Below, piece by piece: positions 7,982 through 13,302 of a DNA stretch of 15,806 bases (the first letter of the stretch is position 1; the number at the start of each line of letters is the position of its first letter). The stretch comes from Oscillospiraceae bacterium (GTDB lineage Bacteria; Bacillota; Clostridia; Oscillospirales; Oscillospiraceae). The stretch is from positions 1-15,806 of the forward strand of contig SVKT01000025.1 of NCBI GenBank assembly GCA_015068335.1, written 5' to 3'. Below the pieces are notes generated by a model, which saw nothing but the letters and a program-made list of their open reading frames with translations, was not told where the DNA came from and ran no database searches. A program made the translations under genes and the position numbers.

Positions 7982-8039
7982 GAAATCCAGTAATATCAAG
8001 GGTTTTCGTGTGAAAAATCCTTGCAAAGGCAGGCATTGT

Positions 8040-8846
8040 ATGGTAAATTTTCAATGTAAGAGCCGGTACGGCTGGGATGATTTTTTGGAGATTATGCGCC
8101 TTCTGCGCAGCCCCGGCGGTTGTCCGTGGGACGCAGAGCAGACCCACACCTCCATCCGCAGAGAGTTTCTGGAAGAGACTTACGAGGTGCTGGATGCGCT
8201 GGATCGGGACGATCCCGCCGCGATGTGCGAGGAATTGGGCGACATTCTGATGCAGGTTGCGTTCCATACCCAGATCGAGCGGGAAGCCGGCCGCTTCACG
8301 ATGGACGATGTGGTGGACGGCATTGCGCAAAAGATGGTCTACCGCCACCCCCACGTCTTTGGCGGCGAACTGAAAGCCGATAACACCGAGCAGGTGCTGG
8401 TGAATTGGGAAGCCCTGAAACGCAAGGAAAAAGGGCAGGCCTCCACGGCGGACGCCATCGAGGCGGTCCCCCATACGCTGCCTGCCCTGTGGCGTGCCGA
8501 AAAGATCCAGAAAAAGACCGCCAAGGCCGGCTTCGATTGGGGCAGCCCCATCGGTGCGCTGGAAAAGTTGGAGGAGGAGATCCGCGAACTGCGCCAGGCG
8601 CTGGAACGCGGCGAGAGCGCCGACGTCCCCCACGGCATCCGCGAGGAAGTGGGCGACGTGCTGTTCATCGCCGCCAAACTGGCGCAGATGCACGGCGTGG
8701 ACCCCGAAGAGGCGCTGCATCTGGCCTGCGACAAGTATGAACGCCGCTTCCGCAGAGTGGAAACCGCTGCCGACAAGCCGCTGAGCGAATACACGGAAGC
8801 GCAGTTGGTGGAATTCTGGGTGAAAGCCAAGGAAATCGAGTCTTAA
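8040..8846 (+). CDS. mazG: Nucleoside triphosphate pyrophosphohydrolase MazG
   Basis: House-cleaning enzyme that hydrolyses (d)NTPs to (d)NMP and PPi in the cytoplasm. It has two MazG helical domains in 268 residues. The first holds LRSPGGCPWDAEQTH (22-36), REFLEETYEVLDALD (41-55) and EELGDILMQVAFH (64-76). The second holds KLEEEIRELR (176-185) and REEVGDVLFIAAKLAQ (201-216). The EExxE and ExxD metal-binding acids are intact in both. YRHPHVFGG (101-109) is also typical. ATG 8040 was chosen because the family begins a few residues before the W-x-x-F-L-x-I-M segment. A GTG 30 bases upstream is the alternative. The B. subtilis homologue carries an extra N-terminal methylase-like domain, absent here. 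It lies in the conserved yabM-mazG-rqcP order. Confidence 0.93.
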   Translation: MVNFQCKSRYGWDDFLEIMRLLRSPGGCPWDAEQTHTSIRREFLEETYEVLDALDRDDPAAMCEELGDILMQVAFHTQIEREAGRFTMDDVVDGIAQKMVYRHPHVFGGELKADNTEQVLVNWEALKRKEKGQASTADAIEAVPHTLPALWRAEKIQKKTAKAGFDWGSPIGALEKLEEEIRELRQALERGESADVPHGIREEVGDVLFIAAKLAQMHGVDPEEALHLACDKYERRFRRVETAADKPLSEYTEAQLVEFWVKAKEIES

Positions 8847-8905
8847 ACGCAATGCGCGTTAAGAATAACTTTGCAAACAAAAGAATTTTATAGGAGGAAT
8901 CACCA

Positions 8906-9181
8906 ATGAACAAAGCCGAACTGATCAATGCTGTTGCTGCCGCTGCCGACGTTTCCAAGAAGGACGCCGAGGCCGTGATCTCCGCCACTCTGGACGCCGT
9001 TACCGCTGCTCTGAAAGACGGCGACAAGGTCCAGTTGGTTGGCTTTGGTTCTTTCGAGGTCAAGAAGCGCGCCGCCCGCATCGGCCGCAACCCCAAGACC
9101 AAGGAGACCATCGAGATCCCCGCTTCCGTCGTGCCCGTGTTCAAGGCCGGCAAGGCTCTGAAAGACGCCGTTTCCAAGTAA
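8906..9181 (+). CDS. hup: HU family DNA-binding protein
   Basis: Small histone-like protein (91 aa) that forms dimers, bends DNA and compacts the nucleoid. The sequence starts MNKAELINAVAAAADVSKKD and carries the HU/IHF signature GFGSFEVKKRAARIGRNPKT (about 46-65), ending in KAGKALKDAV. The ribosome site TAGGAGG (8891-8897) is close to perfect and codon use is strongly biased to GCC/AAG/CTG, as expected for a very abundant protein. A 59-base AT-rich leader precedes it, containing a short inverted repeat (AACGC 8846-8850, GCGTT 8856-8860), but I do not see a convincing promoter. It is followed by its own terminator although the next gene belongs to the same conserved block, so most transcripts may stop after hup. 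Confidence 0.97.
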   Translation: MNKAELINAVAAAADVSKKDAEAVISATLDAVTAALKDGDKVQLVGFGSFEVKKRAARIGRNPKTKETIEIPASVVPVFKAGKALKDAVSK

Positions 9182-9202
9182 TTACCGATTAAGAGAAAGA
9201 GA

Positions 9203-9235
9203 ACTGCCGGCACGAAAGTGTCGGCAGTCTTTCTT
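9203..9235 (+). terminator. Intrinsic terminator after hup
   Basis: ACTGCCGGCAC, a GAAA loop and GTGTCGGCAGT form an 11-bp stem with one G-U pair (9203-9228), followed by CTTTCTT. It lies between hup and rqcP inside an otherwise co-directional block. It probably separates a high-level hup mRNA from lower readthrough into rqcP. Confidence 0.8.
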
Positions 9236-9254
9236 CCGCAGAAAGGAGCCCAGA

Positions 9255-9503
9255 ATGCGTCTGGACAAGTATCTGAAAGTCTCCCGCCTCATCAAGCGGC
9301 GCACCGTGGCCAACGAGGCCTGCGACAACGGGCTGGTCACCGTCAACGGCCGCGCCCAGCGCGCCTCTTACGAGGTGAAGCCGGGGGATCGCATCTCCCT
9401 GTCCTTTGGTGCGCGCACGCTGACGGTGGAGGTGGTCTCCGTGCAGGAGACCGTGAAGCAGGCCGACGCCGCCACCCTTTACCGGGAGATCCGGGAGGAA
9501 TAA
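9255..9503 (+). CDS. rqcP: RNA-binding S4 domain protein RqcP (YabO)
   Basis: An 82-residue S4-domain RNA-binding protein, the orthologue of B. subtilis YabO/RqcP and a short relative of Hsp15. In Bacillus it binds the stalled 50S-peptidyl-tRNA complex with RqcH and supports poly-alanine tailing in ribosome-associated quality control. The S4 core is seen in MRLDKYLKVSRLIKRRTVAN (1-20), CDNGLVTVNGRAQ (23-35) and YEVKPGDRISLSFG (39-52). The length and the position between mazG and yabP support orthology. The ribosome site is GAAAGGAG. Start and family are secure; the role is taken from Bacillus work. Confidence 0.93.
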   Translation: MRLDKYLKVSRLIKRRTVANEACDNGLVTVNGRAQRASYEVKPGDRISLSFGARTLTVEVVSVQETVKQADAATLYREIREE

Positions 9504-9526
9504 TCCCGCCTCCCCCGCCATATAGT
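9498..9526 (+). promoter_or_regulatory. Putative sigma-E (mother-cell) promoter of yabP
   Basis: GAATAAT (9498-9504), 14 bases, then CATATAGT (9519-9526). Compared with the sigma-E consensus (KMATATT, 13-15 bases, CATACANT) each element has one mismatch and the spacing is standard. It lies 24 bases ahead of the yabP ATG, partly over the rqcP stop codon. YabP and YabQ are mother-cell sporulation proteins in Bacillus, which agrees. Confidence 0.55.
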
Positions 9527-9549
9527 GTGGACGGAGGGAGGGACGAACT

Positions 9550-9837
9550 ATGAACGAGTACAACACGGCGCCCCGCAGCGCGCACCGGCTGGAACTGACG
9601 GGCCGGGAACGGCTGATCGTCTCCGGCGTGGAGGATGTGGCGCGCTTTGATGAAACGGGCATCGTTATGACCACGTCCGCCGGGACGCTGGTGGTGACCG
9701 GCGAGGGGCTGCACATCGGCAAACTGTCGCTGGACGGCGGCGAATTGCAGGTGGACGGCCGGATCGACTCCGTTGCCTACGAGGACGACGGACTTGCCGC
9801 CGGCGGCTTTTTCAGCCGGCTGTTCGGGGGCGGCTGA
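9550..9837 (+). CDS. yabP: Sporulation protein YabP
   Basis: A 95-residue mother-cell sporulation protein. In Bacillus, yabP mutants form spores poorly, but the molecular role is unsettled; YqfC is a paralogue. The domain is a compact beta-rich fold seen in HRLELTGRERLIVSGVEDV (12-30), FDETGIVMTTSAGTLVVTGEG (33-53) and LHIGKLSLDGGELQVDGRID (54-73). A glycine-rich tail FFSRLFGGG follows. The ribosome site is GGAGGGAGG. The stop overlaps the yabQ start by one base (TGATG), so the two are coupled. The sigma-E-like promoter upstream fits mother-cell expression. Confidence 0.92.
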   Translation: MNEYNTAPRSAHRLELTGRERLIVSGVEDVARFDETGIVMTTSAGTLVVTGEGLHIGKLSLDGGELQVDGRIDSVAYEDDGLAAGGFFSRLFGGG

Positions 9838-10508
9838 TGGGCGTCCGGGTCTCCGAACAGTTGCTGGCTTTTGGGCAGTCCATTTTGCTGGGGCTCTCCG
9901 CCGGCTTGCTGTATGACCTGCTGCGCACCGTGCGGCTTCGGCTGCCCCGCAGCACGGCGGTGCTGGACGGCCTCTACTGCCTCTGCGTGGGTGCGGCGGC
10001 CTTTTTGTTTCTGCTGCGCCGGGGCTCCGGGGAGTTGCGGGGCTTTATGGCGCTGGGCGGCATAGGCGGCGCCGTGGTGTTTTTTTGCGCCCTTTCCCGC
10101 CCGCTGCGGCCCGTTTGGGAGTTCTGGGCGGATATCGTGACAGAATGGCTGCGTCTGCTGGCGTTTCCTGCGGTGGTGTGCCGGTCGATTTTGAAAAAAG
10201 CGGTGCAGCAGGCGAAAAAGTTCTTTTATTTTGCGCGGAAATGCTATACAATAGGAAAAAATGGGAGCAAGTGTGCTTTTTACAAAGGAGGCCCTTATGG
10301 CACAGCAGCGGAAAACCACAAAAAAGAAGCCCCGCGCCGGCTCCGGCGTGATGACCACGCTGGCCATTCTGGTGCTTCTGGCGGCCATCGGGTGGAAACT
10401 GTTCGACCTGCAAGGTCAGTTACAGGACGCCCGGGCGGAAAAAGAACACTACGAGGAACTGGTGGACGCGAAGCAGGCGGAAAACGACGCCCTGACGGCG
10501 GACATTGA
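9837..10508 (+). CDS. yabQ: Spore cortex biosynthesis protein YabQ with anomalous C-terminal extension into divIC
   Basis: Membrane protein needed for spore cortex formation; in Bacillus YabQ sits in the mother-cell membranes around the forespore. Hydrophobic segments are at about residues 8-28, 45-61, 70-87 and 103-116, followed by a basic stretch (SILKKAVQQAKKFFYFARK). These first 135 or so residues look like the whole conserved protein. The open frame then continues to residue 223 and overlaps divIC by 212 bases. Residues from about 154 on are simply divIC read in another frame (arginine-, glycine- and histidine-rich, no domain look). Either the true stop has been lost or a one-base shift occurred near 10235-10255, where a TAG (10252-10254) lies in the +1 frame. 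Start and core identity are good; the end is doubtful. Confidence 0.85.
   Translation: MGVRVSEQLLAFGQSILLGLSAGLLYDLLRTVRLRLPRSTAVLDGLYCLCVGAAAFLFLLRRGSGELRGFMALGGIGGAVVFFCALSRPLRPVWEFWADIVTEWLRLLAFPAVVCRSILKKAVQQAKKFFYFARKCYTIGKNGSKCAFYKGGPYGTAAENHKKEAPRRLRRDDHAGHSGASGGHRVETVRPARSVTGRPGGKRTLRGTGGREAGGKRRPDGGH
10242..10250 (+). promoter_or_regulatory. Possible extended -10 promoter inside yabQ, serving divIC
   Basis: TGCTATACA is an extended -10 (TGnTATAnA type) in an AT-rich island within a GC-rich gene, 47 bases before the divIC ATG. No good -35 is seen. It would give vegetative expression of divIC independent of the sporulation promoter upstream. Confidence 0.35.
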
Positions 10509-10605
10509 AGAGGGCCTCACCCCCGGAAAAATTGAGGAACTTGCCCGCAACCTGCTGAATCTGGTGTTGCCGGACGAGTACGTGTTCCACGACATCAGCA
10601 ACTGA
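10297..10605 (+). CDS. divIC: Cell-division protein DivIC/FtsB family
   Basis: A 102-residue bitopic membrane protein of the divisome, partner of FtsL and DivIB/FtsQ at the septum. A basic cytoplasmic N-terminus (MAQQRKTTKKKPR) is followed by one membrane helix (about 19-35, MTTLAILVLLAAIGWKL). A coiled coil comes next (about 38-75), and then the conserved end GKIEELARNLLNLVLPDEYVF (77-97, similar to the family's RIEEIAR..L.M..P.E). ATG 10297 is chosen because AAAGGAGG stands 7 bases upstream; an in-frame ATG 36 bases earlier has no site. Order yabQ-divIC-yabR is the same as in B. subtilis. It overlaps the anomalous tail of the yabQ frame. Confidence 0.92.
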   Translation: MAQQRKTTKKKPRAGSGVMTTLAILVLLAAIGWKLFDLQGQLQDARAEKEHYEELVDAKQAENDALTADIEEGLTPGKIEELARNLLNLVLPDEYVFHDISN

Positions 10606-10648
10606 CGGCTGACGGCGCAACATTTTGGAAGGAGAAACAGAAAACAGT

Positions 10649-11113
10649 ATGGAGCTTCAGGTTGGGAGCATTCTGGAAGGCAAAGTGACCGGCATCACCA
10701 AATTCGGCGCATTCGTTGCGCTGGAAGGCGGCAAGAGCGGTCTGGTACATATTTCGGAGGTGGCAAACACCTTCGTCAGCGATGTGAATGACTTTTTACA
10801 GGTGGGGCAGACCGTTACGGTTATGGTGCTGTCCGCCGAGCCGGGAAAGATCAATCTTTCCATCAAAAAGGCGCAGCCCCGGGAACAGCGCGGCGGCGTT
10901 CGCCCCGCAAGAAGCGAAGGCAGCAGCGCGGCGCCCAGGCCGGCGTCCCAGCAGCGGACCTTTGTCCGCGCCCCCCAGCAGACCCATCCCCAGACTGCCG
11001 ACCAGTCCTTTGAGGACAAGCTCAAACAGTTTCTTTCCTCCTCCGAGGGAAAAATGGCCGAATTGAACCGCAGCATCGACGGCAAGCGGGGCGGCGGCCG
11101 CAGAAGAAGATGA
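10649..11113 (+). CDS. yabR: S1-domain RNA-binding protein (YabR-like)
   Basis: A 154-residue cytoplasmic RNA-binding protein, last in the yabM-yabR block. The S1 (OB-fold) domain spans residues about 5-74 (VGSILEGKVTGITKFGAFVAL, then GLVHISEV and INLSIKKA). A disordered Arg/Pro/Ser/Gln linker (about 76-118) and a conserved-looking end (FEDKLKQFL...MAELNRSIDGKR) with a GGGRRRR tail follow. This is close to the general-stress YabR/YugI type, which is thought to associate with ribosomes. ATG 10649 fits the family start; the AAGGAG at 10629-10634 is 14 bases away, which is long. A TTG at 10625 has no site. A strong terminator follows. Confidence 0.9.
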   Translation: MELQVGSILEGKVTGITKFGAFVALEGGKSGLVHISEVANTFVSDVNDFLQVGQTVTVMVLSAEPGKINLSIKKAQPREQRGGVRPARSEGSSAAPRPASQQRTFVRAPQQTHPQTADQSFEDKLKQFLSSSEGKMAELNRSIDGKRGGGRRRR

Positions 11114-11118
11114 CCCGA

Positions 11119-11145
11119 AGAGACCGCCTCGGCGGTCTCTTTTTT
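11119..11145 (+). terminator. Intrinsic terminator after yabR
   Basis: AGAGACCGCC (11119-11128), TC, GGCGGTCTCT (11131-11140), then an unbroken T-run to 11145. It ends the long rightward block. Confidence 0.92.
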
Positions 11146-11149
11146 GCAT

Positions 11150-11175
11150 AAAAAAGAGCCGCCCTTGCAGGCGGC
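11150..11175 (-). terminator. Terminator-like hairpin oriented leftward, with no minus-strand gene feeding it
   Basis: On the minus strand GCCGCC-TGCAAG-GGCGGC (11175-11158) is followed by TC and a run of six T (11155-11150). The only nearby minus-strand gene, gap, already ends at another terminator around 11930-11958, so this one is an orphan unless a small transcript starts between it and hpf. It may simply be the reverse arm of a back-to-back terminator pair. Confidence 0.55.
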
Positions 11176-11234
11176 CCAAACGGGTGGGATATTGGAAAGC
11201 TTCCTGCGTCAGTATAACATACCGCGGGGACGAG

Positions 11235-11247
11235 CCTTGTCGAAAGG
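11235..11247 (+). promoter_or_regulatory. Spo0A-box-like site upstream of hpf
   Basis: TTGTCGAA (11237-11244) matches the core 0A box TGTCGAA exactly and is framed by CCTT and AAGG. It lies about 70 bases upstream of the hpf -10. Spo0A binding is inferred from the motif and from the sporulation genes nearby; a 7-base match can arise by chance. Confidence 0.35.
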
Positions 11248-11307
11248 TGTGACCTTGAATAAATTGTAAAACTTATCCAGTTTTCTCTATGCAAACCCAA
11301 AAAGGTG

Positions 11308-11316
11308 TGGTATACT
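11308..11316 (+). promoter_or_regulatory. Promoter of hpf (extended -10)
   Basis: TGGTATACT is an extended -10 (TGn plus TATACT). The -35 region is poor. The transcript would start at about 11322, placing the leader hairpin at its extreme 5' end. Confidence 0.55.
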
Positions 11317-11324
11317 TACACAAA

Positions 11325-11343
11325 AGAGAGGAGCCGCCTCTCT
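11325..11343 (+). promoter_or_regulatory. 5'-leader hairpin of the hpf mRNA
   Basis: AGAGAGG (11325-11331), AGCCG loop, CCTCTCT (11337-11343): a perfect 7-bp stem directly at the predicted mRNA start and 8 bases before the ribosome site GAAAGGAG. A hairpin class upstream of raiA/hpf genes has been described (raiA-hairpin); whether this belongs to it I cannot test. It may stabilise the mRNA or control hpf translation. Confidence 0.5.
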
Positions 11344-11366
11344 GCCACACGAAAGGAGCGATCTCT

Positions 11367-11915
11367 ATGAAGTATACCTACGCCTGCAAAAAAGTTTCTC
11401 TGAACGATTCCATTAAGGAATATGCCGAGAAGAAGATCTCCAAACTGGACCGGTATTTCCGTGAGGAGGACACCACCGCATTTGTTACTTTCGCAGTGGA
11501 AAAAGACCACTTGTGCTCCGTGGAGTTGACCATCCGCGGCGGCGGCACACTGTTCCGCGCCCAGACCCAGGAGCCCGACGGCGATATGCGGGGCGCGGTG
11601 GACGCGGCTGTAAACTATATCGAGCGCCAGATTCTGAAAAACAAGACCCGCCTGTCCAAGCGCCTGCGCAGCGAGGGATTCCCCGCCCCCGCCGTACCCG
11701 ACGATTTCGAGATCGCCGAGGAGAAGGAGTTCAACATCGTCCGCACCAAGCGCTTCGCCGTGAAGCCGATGAGCACGGAGGAGGCCATTTTGCAGATGAA
11801 CCTGCTGGGCCACGATTTCTTTGTGTTCCGCAGCAGCGAGGACGACAGCCTCTGCATTGTCTATCAGCGCAAGGCCGGCGGCTACGGCCTCATCGTCACC
11901 GACGAAGAGGAGTAA
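11367..11915 (+). CDS. hpf: Ribosome hibernation-promoting factor, long form
   Basis: A 182-residue long HPF that binds the 30S decoding region and pairs 70S ribosomes into inactive 100S dimers in stationary phase. The N-terminal HPF/RaiA domain (about 1-100) is seen in MKYTYACKKVSLNDSIKEYA, KKISKLDRYF and a basic helix ending YIERQILKNKTRLSKRLR. A charged linker leads to the C-terminal dimerisation domain (about 125-180: IVRTKRFAVKPMSTEEAILQ, LLGHDFFVFRS, VYQRKAGGYGLI). The start at ATG 11367 has GAAAGGAG 8 bases upstream. It is a single-gene transcript with its own promoter, leader hairpin and terminator. Confidence 0.96.
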   Translation: MKYTYACKKVSLNDSIKEYAEKKISKLDRYFREEDTTAFVTFAVEKDHLCSVELTIRGGGTLFRAQTQEPDGDMRGAVDAAVNYIERQILKNKTRLSKRLRSEGFPAPAVPDDFEIAEEKEFNIVRTKRFAVKPMSTEEAILQMNLLGHDFFVFRSSEDDSLCIVYQRKAGGYGLIVTDEEE

Positions 11916-11929
11916 AGAGTAAAATGAAA

Positions 11930-11958
11930 AGAGGACCGCACCGCGGTCCTCTTTTTTT
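11930..11958. terminator. Bidirectional terminator between hpf and gap
   Basis: AGAGGACCGC (11930-11939), ACC loop, GCGGTCCTCT (11943-11952), with seven T at 11952-11958. Read from the minus strand the stem is followed by TTTTCATTTT, so it can stop gap transcripts as well. It ends 8 bases from the gap stop codon. Confidence 0.9.
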
Positions 11959-11965
11959 GCGAAAA

Positions 11966-12994
11966 TCAGGCGTTTTCCTGATCGACGGAATACATATGGG
12001 CGATCAGGTCCAGCAGTTTGTTGGCATAACCCCACTCATTGTCATACCAGGCGATGAGTTTGACGAAGTCATCGTCCAGCATAATGCCGGCGGTCTCGTC
12101 AAAAATGCAGGTTTCGCTGAAACCGGTCAGGTCGGAGGAGACCACCTGGTCGCGGGTGCAGGTGATGATGCCCTTCATACTGTTCTTGGAGGCGTTTTCC
12201 ATCGCCACGCAGACGTCGTGGTAGGTGGCGGGCTGGATGAGGCGGGCGGTCAGATCCACCACGGAAACGTCGTTGGTGGGGACGCGGAAACTCATACCGG
12301 TCATTTTGCCCTGCAACTCCGGAATGACCCGGCCCACGGCCTTGGCGGCGCCGGTGGAGGAGGGGATGATATTGCCCAGCACGCTGCGGCCGGTGCGCCA
12401 GTCGCGGCCGGCACGGGCGTCAACGGCCTTCTGCTTGGCGGTGGCGGCGTGGATGGTGCTCATCAGCGCCTGCTTGATGCCGAAGGTGTCGTTGATGACC
12501 TTGGTCATCGGCGCCAGACAGTTGGTGGTGCAGGACGCGTTGGAGACCACCGTCATATCCGACGTGTAGGTCTTGTGGTTGACGCCCATAACAAAGGTGG
12601 GGGTAGTGGTGTCCTTGGAGGGGGCGGACAGCACGACCTTCTTCGCGCCGTTGTTCAGGTGAACGCAGGCTTTCTCCATAGAGTTGTACACGCCGGTGGA
12701 TTCGATGATGTACTCGGCGCCGCAGTCGTCCCAGGGGATCAGAGAGGCGTCGCTTTCGCTGTACACGCGAATTTTCTTGCCGTTGATGATGAGGTGGCGG
12801 TCATCGTGCTCCACATTGCCCTGGAATGTGCGGAACACAGAGTCATACTTCACCTGATATACCATATAGTCGAGATCTGCGTTGCGCAGATTGATGCCGC
12901 AGATCTGATAACTGCTGCTGCCCCGTTCGAGCATAATGCGCAGCGCCACGCGACCGATACGACCGAAACCGTTGATACCAACTTTAATTGCCAT
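11966..12994 (-). CDS. gap: Glyceraldehyde-3-phosphate dehydrogenase with unusual cofactor-site residues
   Basis: Glycolytic enzyme oxidising glyceraldehyde-3-phosphate to 1,3-bisphosphoglycerate; 342 residues, cytoplasmic. The Rossmann start MAIKVGINGFGRIGR, the catalytic Cys155 in SNASCTTNC and His182 in TIHAATAKQK are intact, as are NIIPSSTGAAKAVG and WYDNEWGY. Overall it resembles E. coli GapA. Two sites that fix NAD preference differ. After Asn35 the usual Asp (IND...) is replaced by Leu-Arg (INLRNAD), and the Pro of the S-loop (VDGP in E. coli) is Arg194 (VDARAGRDWR). These changes could allow NADP. The start at 12994 fits the family and a GGAAGG site; longer frames upstream lack one. 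It is a monocistronic minus-strand gene with its own promoter. Confidence 0.95.
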   Translation of the reverse strand: MAIKVGINGFGRIGRVALRIMLERGSSSYQICGINLRNADLDYMVYQVKYDSVFRTFQGNVEHDDRHLIINGKKIRVYSESDASLIPWDDCGAEYIIESTGVYNSMEKACVHLNNGAKKVVLSAPSKDTTTPTFVMGVNHKTYTSDMTVVSNASCTTNCLAPMTKVINDTFGIKQALMSTIHAATAKQKAVDARAGRDWRTGRSVLGNIIPSSTGAAKAVGRVIPELQGKMTGMSFRVPTNDVSVVDLTARLIQPATYHDVCVAMENASKNSMKGIITCTRDQVVSSDLTGFSETCIFDETAGIMLDDDFVKLIAWYDNEWGYANKLLDLIAHMYSVDQENA

Positions 12995-13048
12995 ATTCCG
13001 CATCCTTCCGGACCCCGATATTTTTCTGTTTCCGCTGGGGTCAATCAC

Positions 13049-13057
13049 AGTATAGCA
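13049..13057 (-). promoter_or_regulatory. Promoter of gap (extended -10)
   Basis: On the minus strand TGCTATACT is an extended -10. The -35 region is AT-rich but not a good match. Transcription would start near 13042, giving a leader of about 48 bases before the gap ATG. Confidence 0.6.
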
Positions 13058-13148
13058 CCCCTTTTCGCAAAATTAAATTCTTTTTACGCAAAAATTACGC
13101 AGAATTTCAAGGTTTTTTCTTGGGCGGTTTGCACACAACCGGGCCGTA

Positions 13149-13168
13149 TTCGACCGCTTTCGACAAAA
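13149..13168 (-). promoter_or_regulatory. Tandem Spo0A-box-like sites upstream of the kinase-like gene
   Basis: On the minus strand TTTTGTCGAAA (13168-13158) matches the 0A box TGTCGAA and its flanks. A second copy GGTCGAA (13155-13149, one mismatch) lies exactly 10 bases away in the same orientation. Seven-base boxes with 3-base gaps are how Spo0A dimers bind. The pair lies just upstream of the -35 of the rightward promoter and about 100 bases from the gap promoter. Confidence 0.5.
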
Positions 13169-13171
13169 TCC

Positions 13172-13200
13172 TTGTTTTTGTCCCGGCTTTTTGTTATCCT
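13172..13200 (+). promoter_or_regulatory. Promoter of the kinase-like gene
   Basis: TTGTTT (13172-13177), 17 bases, TATCCT (13195-13200). Transcription would start near 13207. The -35 lies in the right half of an inverted repeat (GACAAAA...TTTTGTC), and the Spo0A-like boxes sit at about -58 to -40. Confidence 0.5.
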
Positions 13201-13302
13201 ATTGGTGGCAGAGGCAGGCTTTTCCTCGGTTGGGGGGAGGGGCTGCCGCAAATGCTAGAAATCGAGTGAGCCGCGGCTTGCGGCGCAGGAAAGGAGCGTT
13301 CC

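Larger units (their letters stand above)
12995..13302. other. Divergent intergenic region between gap and the kinase-like gene
   Basis: 308 bases without a supported gene. From left to right it holds the gap leader and promoter (to about 13060), an AT-rich stretch (13061-13140), tandem Spo0A-like boxes (13149-13165), an inverted repeat GACAAAA/TTTTGTC (13162-13168 and 13176-13182), the kinase promoter (13172-13200) and a leader of about 95 bases. Short open frames here lack ribosome sites and I do not call them. Confidence 0.6.

Noticed and set aside
8021..8049. Promoter-like TTGCAA, 17 bases, TAAATT before mazG
   Set aside because: The -10 lies inside the mazG start region, and transcription would begin past the best start codon. 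The next in-frame ATG would cut into the conserved N-terminus.
8843..8862. Inverted repeat AACGC/GCGTT as a mazG terminator
   Set aside because: The stem is only 5 bp and no T-run follows.
11513..13258. A 581-codon plus-strand frame across hpf, the terminator and gap
   Set aside because: It runs through a strong bidirectional terminator and two well-identified genes in other frames, so it is a chance open frame.
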